The notes below the pieces were generated by a model that was not told the DNA's origin, searched no databases, and saw only the letters and a list, made by a program, of their open reading frames with translations. The translations under genes were made by a program, and so were the position numbers. This document shows, piece by piece, positions 1 through 5,560 of a stretch of DNA of 8,097 nucleotides; the first letter of the stretch is position 1, and every line of letters starts with the position of its first letter. The DNA comes from Microcaldota archaeon (GTDB lineage: Archaea; Micrarchaeota; Micrarchaeia; Micrarchaeales; CABMGC01): assembly GCA_021805625.1 (NCBI GenBank), contig JAJZEU010000137.1:1-8097 (forward strand), in the 5' to 3' direction.

Positions 1-5
1 AATAA

Positions 6-1250
6 ATGAAGCTAACACAGGTCATAACAATAAATCCAAACAAAAAGACAGAGGAAGTGTTAGTAAACCTCTCAAAGATTGCCAACGGGCTATATAATTC
101 CGCGTTATATGAAAATAATCAGAGGTACAAAGCAGAAAAGAAGTTTTCCTTCTATGAGGACATGTGCAAGAACCTAAAAGGCAACGAACTTTATGGGCTT
201 CTTGCGTCGCAATCCGCGCAGGCAGTGCTACAGAAAGTAGAAGGGGGCATAAAATCGTTTCTTGCCCTCCATAGGAAAGGCGCAGACGCGGAATTTCCAC
301 ACTACCATAAGAAAGATACCGAGTGGGTATTGCCATACAAATCGCAGCAGATCAAACTGAAAAAGAACAAGATAACGCTTCCAATGTCCCTTGCATACCG
401 AAAACAGACAGGAGTATCATACATCGGCTTCAGGATTCCAAAGTTAAGGTATGAAGGAATGCCTGCATATCTTGAGATATTCAAATCAGGAGGAGCGTGG
501 AAGGTTTCATTGGTGTTCAATGTTCCAGATGCAGAACCTGCAATTTCAAAAGAGAATCTCTATATAGACATCGGGGTGAAGAACCTTGCTGCCATATACG
601 ACGGCAAAAACACAACCCTGTACAAGGGCGGCATCGCCCTTGCAGAAAATCAGTACAAAGACAAAAAGGTTGCAGAAGTGCAAGAAATACTCTCAACGCA
701 AAAGAAGAGAACCAGCAAGGAAAAAAGGAGGCTTGCAAGGCAGGCAAAAAGGAGGATAAAACAGCAGATTCATGCGATGACCTCAAATATTGTCAATACT
801 GCGAAGAATGAGGGAAAGGGCATAGTGATAGGCGACCTGAACGGGATAAGAAATTCAATGCATTTCAGGAAAAAGACGAATCAAGTAAATCACCAGTGGA
901 TATTCGGCCAGATAACCTCGCAGTTGGAGTATAAGTCAAAACTAAATGGCGTGATGTTCAGGAAAGTAAGCGAGAAAGACACCTCAAAGACCTGTGCGCT
1001 TTGCGGGAAGGAAGAACACGGAAGAATCCACAGGGGCATGTACAGATGTAAACTGTACAATGCCGCGTTCAATGCAGATGCAGACGGTGCATTGAACATA
1101 ATGAAAAAGTATCTCCGAGTTCCATTGTCAAAAGGCAGTGGAATAGGAGTAGTGGCTGCATTGGCGCAGCCTGCGGTACTTCAATGGAATGAGCACGAAT
1201 GGCGCAATGAGGCAATGATGTCCAGCGCAGCTACTGCGATGATCTCATGA
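6..1250 (+). CDS. tnpB: TnpB-family RNA-guided nuclease of an IS200/IS605 element, 414 aa, zinc finger degraded
   Basis: TnpB proteins are ancestors of Cas12: they use a transposon-encoded omega RNA to cut DNA next to a transposon-adjacent motif, which keeps the element in place. This one has the usual length and layout: an N-terminal OrfB helix-turn-helix/wedge region (about 1-180), then a split RuvC domain. RuvC-I is YIDIGVKN with Asp188; RuvC-II is the IVIGDLNGIR segment with Asp277; RuvC-III is NADADGALNI with Asp358/Asp360. The zinc finger between RuvC-II and -III starts CALC (Cys330, Cys333) and continues with Cys348, but the fourth ligand is Tyr351 (TAC in place of TGC). Most TnpBs have Glu before the DL of RuvC-II; this one has Gly276. 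An in-frame TAA at 3-5 limits the start to ATG 6. The family call is firm; activity is doubtful. Confidence 0.93.
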   Translation: MKLTQVITINPNKKTEEVLVNLSKIANGLYNSALYENNQRYKAEKKFSFYEDMCKNLKGNELYGLLASQSAQAVLQKVEGGIKSFLALHRKGADAEFPHYHKKDTEWVLPYKSQQIKLKKNKITLPMSLAYRKQTGVSYIGFRIPKLRYEGMPAYLEIFKSGGAWKVSLVFNVPDAEPAISKENLYIDIGVKNLAAIYDGKNTTLYKGGIALAENQYKDKKVAEVQEILSTQKKRTSKEKRRLARQAKRRIKQQIHAMTSNIVNTAKNEGKGIVIGDLNGIRNSMHFRKKTNQVNHQWIFGQITSQLEYKSKLNGVMFRKVSEKDTSKTCALCGKEEHGRIHRGMYRCKLYNAAFNADADGALNIMKKYLRVPLSKGSGIGVVAALAQPAVLQWNEHEWRNEAMMSSAATAMIS

Positions 1251-2008
1251 AGGAAACGAACCTCAGAAATCCAAAAGGAATCTCCTGTCATTTAGATAGG
1301 AGAGGATGTCAATCTAACCTTACAGTAATATTACCGACGTTCAACGAGGCAGGTACAATAAGGAAGCTGCTAGACTACATAGCAATGCACTACAAAGGGG
1401 CAAGCGTAATAGTGGCGGACGACGGCTCATCCGACGGCACAAAAGAGATAGTCAAAAGGAAGGCAAGCTCCTGCAGAAAGATAAGGTTTCTTGACAGGAA
1501 GGCGATGCATTTGCGCAGGGGCCTCACCGCGAGCATAGTCAGCGGAATACTTGCAAGCAGGACAAAGTTCGCTCTGGTGATGGATGCCGATATGCAGCAC
1601 CCTCCAGAAAAGATAATAGAGATTAAGAAGGAGCTGGATGCCGGTTACGATCTGGTCGTGGCGACTAGATCCGATGTGACTGAATGGGCGCTCTACAGGA
1701 AAATAATATCAAAAGTGCTAATAGAAACAGGCTATCTCATACTCTATGCCAGCAGGAAGGAAACATGCGACGACATCTTCTCCGGATATTTTGGCGTCGA
1801 TGCAGGGCTCTTCAAGAAGGTCGTATCACATAACGGGGAAAGGTTCGTCATGGATGGCTACAAGGTGCTCTTCGACTTCCTGAAATGCATGCGCAAAGAC
1901 AGCGTAAGAATAGCCAATGTGCCGTATGTTTTTCATTCAAGAAAGTTTGGCTCCTCCAAGGCAGGCATGAGGCAGGGCCTGGCACTATTCAGGTCTTTTT
2001 TCAGCTAA
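1247..2008 (+). CDS. DPM1-like family 2 glycosyltransferase with transposon-derived N-terminus, 253 aa
   Basis: This is a GT-A fold, family 2 glycosyltransferase of the dolichyl-phosphate mannose synthase (DPM1) type. Such enzymes move a sugar, usually mannose or glucose, from a nucleotide sugar to a polyprenyl phosphate at the cytoplasmic membrane face, for N-glycans or other surface glycans. Visible motifs are LTVILPTFNEAGTI (residues 25-38), DDGSSDGT (58-65) for nucleotide binding, and the metal-binding DADMQHPPE (113-121). The DPM1-like C-terminal pattern GYKVLFDFL and FHSRKFGSSKAGMR is also present. There are no added membrane helices, so it is probably a soluble or peripheral form. Residues 1-22 are encoded by the IS right end and share no family motif; no in-frame ATG, GTG or TTG lies between 1247 and the conserved core. 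The ATG overlaps the tnpB stop codon (ATGA), so translation may be coupled to tnpB. The family is clear; the exact sugar and acceptor are not. Confidence 0.88.
   Translation: MKETNLRNPKGISCHLDRRGCQSNLTVILPTFNEAGTIRKLLDYIAMHYKGASVIVADDGSSDGTKEIVKRKASSCRKIRFLDRKAMHLRRGLTASIVSGILASRTKFALVMDADMQHPPEKIIEIKKELDAGYDLVVATRSDVTEWALYRKIISKVLIETGYLILYASRKETCDDIFSGYFGVDAGLFKKVVSHNGERFVMDGYKVLFDFLKCMRKDSVRIANVPYVFHSRKFGSSKAGMRQGLALFRSFFS
1278..1312 (+). repeat. IS608-like right-end structure: guide GAAT, hairpin, cleavage site TCAA
   Basis: The stem arms are 1281-1289 and 1295-1303 (nine pairs, one of them G-T) around the loop ATTTA at 1290-1294. GAAT overlaps the 5' base of the stem and TCAA lies five bases past its 3' base. 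In IS608 the single-strand transposase TnpA recognises such an imperfect-palindrome hairpin, and the GAAT guide pairs with the TCAA cleavage site. The same segment usually forms the 3' scaffold of the TnpB omega RNA, with the guide read from the flanking DNA directly after it. The match to IS608 rests on remembered tetranucleotides, not on an alignment. Confidence 0.75.
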
Positions 2009-3595
2009 GCTCGCCATTACAAAGCTGACAAAGAGCGGTGCAGGAGCCTCGAACCTGGACTTGAGCTCAGGATGGGCCTGGGTGGCAACGCCGAACTGGC
2101 CCTTCCATTCTATTATCTCGACGAGCTTGTTGTCCTGAGTTACGCCGGAAATCAGCATTCCGCATTTCTGCATGGGCTTCCTATATCTGTTGTTGAACTC
2201 GTACCTATGCCTGTGCCTCTCATAAACTACGTCGCTTTTGTAGGCATCGTATGCGATTGAGTTCCTGCTGGTTATCCTGCACTTCCACGAGCCCAGCCTC
2301 ATGGTTCCTCCCTTGTTCTTCACCCCTACCTGCGAGGGCAGTATGTCTATCACCTTGTACCGTGCATTCTTCTCGAATTCTGTTGAGTTTGCCCCATTCA
2401 AGCCACAGACGTTCCTTGCGAATTCGACAGTCATGAGCTGCATGCCAAGGCACAAGCCCAGATATGGCACGTGATTCTCCCTGGCGTACTGTATCGCCAT
2501 GATCTTTCCTTCCGTGCCCCTTTGGCCAAAGCCTCCGGGCACTATTATGCCGCCGGCATTTTCGAGCATCTTCCTTGCTCCTTCTTTTTCTATATCTGTG
2601 CTCTCTACCCAGTTTATGTCTATGCCTGTATCTAACTCTGCGCCAGCATGCACCAGCGCCTCCCTAACGCTTGCATATGAGTCATGCAGGTGCGTGTACT
2701 TCCCTACTATCGCCACGTTCACCCTCTTTGCTGGCGATACGACCTTTGCTACTCTGCCTTTCCAGCGCTTTAGCATCTTTTCGTCAATTTTCGCGTTGGC
2801 AAGATCCAAGTCCCCCAGCAGCAATCTGTCGAAATGCTGATCGATGAAATGAAGAGGCACCCTGTATATCGTCGGATAAGTGGAATCGTCTATGATCCTC
2901 TCTTTTGCAAGGTTTGAAAACATGGCTAGCTTGCTTATGGTCTTCTCCTCCAAAGGTTCAGAGGTTCTGCATATGAGAAAGTTTGGCTTTATGCCAAGCT
3001 GCATTATGGAGCGCATGGCGAGCTGGGTAGGCTTCGTCTTCTGCTCCCCTACGGCGTCTATCTTTGGAATATATGTAAGGTTGATGAAGACCACCTTCTC
3101 TGTAATCGCCATCTGCCTCATGGCTTTTATGAAGTATCCGTTTTCTATATCACCTACTGTCCCGCCAGCCTCTATGACAAGCACGTCAAGATTCTCCTTC
3201 TTTGCAAGCCCTTTTATCTGCCCTATTATGCTGTTTGTCATGTGTGGTATCATCTGCACATCCTCTCCAAGGAAGTCCCCGCGCCTTTCCTTGCTTATTA
3301 TGCTGCTGAAGAGCTTGCCGCCGGTTATGGAATGATCGCTAGTCAGATTCTTGTTCAGGAAGCGTTCGTACATTCCGAAGTCCATGTCCACTTCTCCTTT
3401 GTCGTCAAGAACGAAGACCTCGCCATGCCTGTAAGGGTTCATCGTGCCGCAATCGAAGTTCAGGTAGCCGTCGAACTTTATCGGCATTACATTGTAGTGG
3501 TACATGTCCAGTATCTTGAGGACAGAAGAAGTGATTATCCCCTTTCCCAAACCGCTCATCAGGGATCCGAGTATTACGACAAACCTGGTCTGCAT
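1985..3595 (-). CDS. pyrG: CTP synthase, 536 aa, divergent synthetase P-loop region
   Basis: CTP synthase makes CTP from UTP, ATP and glutamine-derived ammonia in the cytoplasm, the last step of pyrimidine nucleotide synthesis. The N-terminal synthetase half (1-275) has the P-loop SGLGKGI (14-20), the Mg/ATP acidic stretch EVDMDFGMYERF (68-79), EAGGTVGDIE (142-151) and KTKPTQ (186-191). The C-terminal class I glutaminase half (about 290-535) has the oxyanion segment PGGFGQRG (353-360), the nucleophile Cys382 in GLCLGMQ, and His508/Glu510 in AHPE. Length matches the family (about 535-545). Departures from the usual sequence include DGY where DPY is normal (42-44), DCGTM for DPGTM (48-52) and a Ser at residue 11. 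The catalytic residues recognised are present, so an active enzyme is likely. Its promoter lies in the 113-nt gap upstream; its last 24 nt overlap the convergent glycosyltransferase. Confidence 0.96.
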   Translation of the reverse strand: MQTRFVVILGSLMSGLGKGIITSSVLKILDMYHYNVMPIKFDGYLNFDCGTMNPYRHGEVFVLDDKGEVDMDFGMYERFLNKNLTSDHSITGGKLFSSIISKERRGDFLGEDVQMIPHMTNSIIGQIKGLAKKENLDVLVIEAGGTVGDIENGYFIKAMRQMAITEKVVFINLTYIPKIDAVGEQKTKPTQLAMRSIMQLGIKPNFLICRTSEPLEEKTISKLAMFSNLAKERIIDDSTYPTIYRVPLHFIDQHFDRLLLGDLDLANAKIDEKMLKRWKGRVAKVVSPAKRVNVAIVGKYTHLHDSYASVREALVHAGAELDTGIDINWVESTDIEKEGARKMLENAGGIIVPGGFGQRGTEGKIMAIQYARENHVPYLGLCLGMQLMTVEFARNVCGLNGANSTEFEKNARYKVIDILPSQVGVKNKGGTMRLGSWKCRITSRNSIAYDAYKSDVVYERHRHRYEFNNRYRKPMQKCGMLISGVTQDNKLVEIIEWKGQFGVATQAHPELKSRFEAPAPLFVSFVMASLAEKRPE

Positions 3596-3610
3596 GTAAG
3601 CATTGGAACT

Positions 3611-3625
3611 GAAATATATAAAAAG
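3611..3625 (-). promoter_or_regulatory. TATA-box promoter of pyrG, probably leaderless
   Basis: On the minus strand the sequence CTTTTTATATATTTC is a good archaeal TATA element. Its centre lies about 23 nt before the pyrG ATG at 3595, so transcription would start at or very near the start codon. No Shine-Dalgarno-like GGTGA precedes the ATG, which fits a leaderless mRNA. This suggests pyrG can be expressed apart from the regulator/nucleotidyltransferase pair upstream. The rest of the 3626-3708 gap shows no gene. Confidence 0.6.
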
Positions 3626-3708
3626 ATTTTCTAGCTCGATTGAAGAGCAGACAGCACAGCATCTTCAGCAACTGGAAAGGATGCATGTACCCCCATAAGT
3701 GCCCATTG

Positions 3709-4353
3709 CTATCCAAACAGCATTCTCAAGCGGCTTTTGTATCTCCTCTTCAGCGCATCGAACTCCTGCTTTGACGGCGAAATGTATTCCCATAATCCTT
3801 CGCTCCTGTCAAGGTACTCGAGAAGCGCATCTGAGCTGCGCCTCTTTGAGACTTTGTATTCCTTTATATACGATGCAAACTTCTCAAATCCAATGCTCCC
3901 ATAGAAAACTAGGGATACAACATCTATTATGTCCTTTCTTATTTTGACTTCATCATGCCCAAAGTACCCCCAGAGCTTCAAGAGGAGCAGAAGCTCCCTG
4001 TCTACAACCTTCATTCCTTCTATGACTACATAATCTCTCATAATCTTGCTTATGGGGAGCGGAAGATCCCTGTCAGTATATCCACTTATGAAAAGGTCCA
4101 CCCTAGTTCCATTTATAATCGAATATTTTATTGTTGTGCCATCGTATCCCTCTATCCCGTATTTTCTGAAAAAGTCAAGTTTGTCCAAATTTATGGCAAT
4201 ATCAACGTCCTCGCTCTTTTGGTTACCAACATACAAATAGACTGCCCAGCCGCCTATAAGCACAAAATCCAGCCCTTCCGGAAGAGCCCTCAGCACTTCT
4301 AGGCTCCTGTTAGTCCTTTCAGCGCTCCAAAATTGCCTTTGCATACATATCAT
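3709..4353 (-). CDS. AbiEii/MenT-like nucleotidyltransferase, candidate toxin, 214 aa
   Basis: The protein has a DNA polymerase beta-type nucleotidyltransferase core: the GGW motif (Gly34-Gly35), the paired acidic residues Asp49 and Asp51 in SEDVDIAI, and a third acidic Asp86 in RVDLFI. A later helix LLLLLKLWGYF (Lys126) and RKDIIDVVSL (139-148) resemble the conserved lysine and RD/KD-D segments of AbiEii and MenT toxins, which transfer nucleotides to tRNA or other targets. The partner gene upstream encodes a winged-helix protein and overlaps this one by 35 nt, the usual antitoxin-toxin order of AbiE systems. The start is uncertain: ATG 4353, ATG 4344, or GTG 4296, which would remove the overlap and follows a GGAG. 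It could instead be a housekeeping or domesticated nucleotidyltransferase; the substrate cannot be read from sequence. Confidence 0.75.
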   Translation of the reverse strand: MICMQRQFWSAERTNRSLEVLRALPEGLDFVLIGGWAVYLYVGNQKSEDVDIAINLDKLDFFRKYGIEGYDGTTIKYSIINGTRVDLFISGYTDRDLPLPISKIMRDYVVIEGMKVVDRELLLLLKLWGYFGHDEVKIRKDIIDVVSLVFYGSIGFEKFASYIKEYKVSKRRSSDALLEYLDRSEGLWEYISPSKQEFDALKRRYKSRLRMLFG

Positions 4354-4972
4354 CTATCCTTTCCTTCACCTTTTTAAGGAATTCATAAGCATTCCATGAA
4401 CTGGTGTTCCAGAGATCGACGTATAGCTGCGAGATAGGCACAGACGAATGTGGGAGCGTGCCATCCAATATCCTCCTTTCAATAACGCGGTCCGGTTTGA
4501 GTATGAACAGATTATGCCTTTTTTCGCGCAATGTTGCATCCCTTTTTGGAAAGCGGAGCACTATCTCTCTGAGTGCCTCTTCCGCAGCATATACGTAAAC
4601 CTGCCCATAATCTGCCGGCGCAGGGCCCAGCAAGCGCACATACGCGCTGAAGCAGGTATATGCCATGTCTGCAGGCATGCGATCTTCTATCTCTTCAATC
4701 GACTTGACCTCTACGTATGTGCTGTATATGATGTCCCTGCTGAATTTCCTAGATACTGCCCAGTATGCAAGCAACTTCTCAAAATCTATTATCTCGAAAT
4801 GCCTCCTTTGAACTGAAGCAATTCCCGACTCCTTCAAAGGCGAGAGCGATCTGCTGACGGTATCGGGGGATACATCCAGCGTCCTAGCGAGCTCACGCTC
4901 CACGAACCTGCTTTTCCTATCCCTCAGCAATGTCTCGATTATCTCCCTGTAGACTATGCTTTTTTTATTCAT
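4319..4972 (-). CDS. Winged-helix regulator, AbiEi-like candidate antitoxin, 217 aa
   Basis: The N-terminus (about 5-60) is a winged helix-turn-helix: FVERELARTLDVSPDTVSRS (23-42) gives the two helices, followed by a short wing around residues 50-62. The remainder (70-217) has no motif I can name with certainty. Its C-terminal piece PISQLYVDLWN...AYEFLKKVKERI (179-206) resembles the C-terminal part of AbiEi-type antitoxins, where a PxxxLYxDL-like segment is common. In AbiE systems this protein represses its own operon by binding repeats at the promoter and counteracts the nucleotidyltransferase toxin. The same layout is seen here: repeated GGACA motifs sit directly upstream, and the nucleotidyltransferase gene follows with an overlap. 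The DNA-binding role is well supported; the antitoxin role is inferred mainly from context. Confidence 0.72.
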   Translation of the reverse strand: MNKKSIVYREIIETLLRDRKSRFVERELARTLDVSPDTVSRSLSPLKESGIASVQRRHFEIIDFEKLLAYWAVSRKFSRDIIYSTYVEVKSIEEIEDRMPADMAYTCFSAYVRLLGPAPADYGQVYVYAAEEALREIVLRFPKRDATLREKRHNLFILKPDRVIERRILDGTLPHSSVPISQLYVDLWNTSSWNAYEFLKKVKERIDDMYAKAILER

Positions 4973-4981
4973 GCGGCAACC

Positions 4982-5066
4982 TTGTCCGATTTTTATACAA
5001 GTTTATTTATATATTGTCTTATATATTACGGACATACTAAATATAAAAGCTTTTCTAAAACGGACA
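4982..5066 (-). promoter_or_regulatory. Promoter and putative operator array of the regulator/nucleotidyltransferase operon
   Basis: This AT-rich region precedes the regulator's ATG at 4972. A minus-strand TATA-like ATATATAAATAA lies at 5003-5014, placing transcription start near 4982, about 10 nt before the ATG. Three copies of one hexamer are present: TGTCCG at 4983-4988 and CGGACA at 5029-5034 and 5061-5066. The first is inverted relative to the other two and covers the expected start site. A further TGTC (5015-5018) pairs with GACA (5031-5034) around an AT core. A repressor bound here could block transcription, as AbiEi does in known AbiE operons. Between 5067 and 5104 I see nothing else. 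Confidence 0.5.
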
Positions 5067-5104
5067 ATTGGATGCACCATCTTTCAGACCGCCACTGTGC
5101 CTTG

Positions 5105-5130
5105 GAGAAAATAAAACAAAGAAATTCAAA
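5105..5130 (-). terminator. T-rich archaeal-type terminator after the ThrRS-editing-domain gene
   Basis: On the minus strand, 23-48 nt past the stop codon at 5153, there are successive T runs (TTTCTTTGTTTTATTTTC) without a strong hairpin. Archaeal intrinsic termination uses such oligo-T tracts. It would close the ftsZ-secE-NFACT-R-editing-domain transcript ahead of the next promoter. Confidence 0.45.
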
Positions 5131-5152
5131 GGGAACTTTGCATAGGAAGAAG

Positions 5153-5560
5153 TCACACTGTCCTCGAAACCCTGGAGAGCTTGTGGCCCTTTGCCTTCAG
5201 CTCTATCTCATAGAAGAGCCCGAAGGCAAGCCTGTGCACCTCGAAGCGCTCCGACAGTTTCTGCTGGAACAAAGCCAGCATGCGCTGCGCGAATTCCGGG
5301 TTCGAGAGTTCAGCGAAAAGGTGAGCATACGGATTTAGGACTATGGTATCTACGCCAATGTCCCCTGCAACCTTCGCTATCTCCTCTGCGCCTCTGTTCA
5401 GGACTTCTTCGCTTCTTGGCTCGTCAATCTTCTCGAAGCTTATGAATACGAGCAGAGATTCCCCAACATCAAGATCCTTCCCCTCTTCGTACACTTCCGA
5501 CCTTCCATGCGCAGCTGGCCTTGCCCTGAAATATTCAACGTGCCAGGCCATGAACCTCAT
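5153..5560 (-). CDS. Stand-alone archaeal ThrRS editing domain (D-aminoacyl-tRNA deacylase-like fold), 135 aa, active-site residues changed
   Basis: The whole protein matches the N-terminal editing domain of archaeal threonyl-tRNA synthetase, which hydrolyses Ser mischarged on tRNA-Thr. Landmarks are His7 and Tyr10 near the start, LLVFISFEKID (36-46), NPYAHLFAEL (76-85) with His80, and FGLFYEIELKAKGH (113-126) ending in SRTV. From memory of the Pyrococcus abyssi domain, His80 corresponds to its His83, but Lys121 is replaced by Tyr117, Glu134 by Arg130 and Tyr120 by Phe116. Normal editing by the Lys-dependent route is therefore doubtful. The stop falls at the natural domain boundary, and the next 180 nt are noncoding, so this is not a broken full ThrRS. 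The ATG overlaps the stop of the NFACT-R gene and follows a strong GGTGA. It may act in trans with a ThrRS elsewhere, or have a new substrate. Confidence 0.85.
   Translation of the reverse strand: MRFMAWHVEYFRARPAAHGRSEVYEEGKDLDVGESLLVFISFEKIDEPRSEEVLNRGAEEIAKVAGDIGVDTIVLNPYAHLFAELSNPEFAQRMLALFQQKLSERFEVHRLAFGLFYEIELKAKGHKLSRVSRTV

Larger units (their letters stand above)
1..1312 (+). mobile_element. IS200/IS605-family element, right part (left end outside window)
   Basis: The element consists, within the window, of a full tnpB gene and a right end. The right boundary is set at base 1312 because a subterminal hairpin (1281-1303) is preceded by GAAT (1278-1281) and followed by TCAA (1309-1312). 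These are the guide and cleavage tetranucleotides known from the right end of IS608, in the right order and spacing. From 1313 the sequence encodes a normal glycosyltransferase N-terminus, so host DNA resumes there. The left end, and any tnpA transposase, would lie upstream of base 1 and cannot be assessed. Whether the element is autonomous, or a tnpB-only (IS1341-like) copy, is therefore open. Confidence 0.8.

Noticed and set aside
2880..3335. Plus-strand frame of 151 aa opposite pyrG.
   Set aside because: Antisense shadow of conserved CTP synthase codons.
3242..3634. Plus-strand frame of 130 aa covering the pyrG start and promoter.
   Set aside because: Antisense to the P-loop region of pyrG and extends through its TATA box; no family features.
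3641..3667. Inverted repeat TGAAGA/TCTTCA with a 15-nt loop between the nucleotidyltransferase gene and pyrG.
   Set aside because: Only 6-bp arms with a long loop and no T run after it; likely chance, not a terminator or operator I can support.
4973..5152. Possible continuation of a full threonyl-tRNA synthetase after the editing domain.
   Set aside because: The region downstream of the stop is AT-rich, carries T runs and TATA elements, and encodes none of the expected synthetase sequence.
4982..5338. Plus-strand frame of 118 aa starting with TTG in the AT-rich intergenic region.
   Set aside because: It runs through the promoter/terminator region and then antisense through the editing-domain gene; there is no motif and no ribosome binding site.
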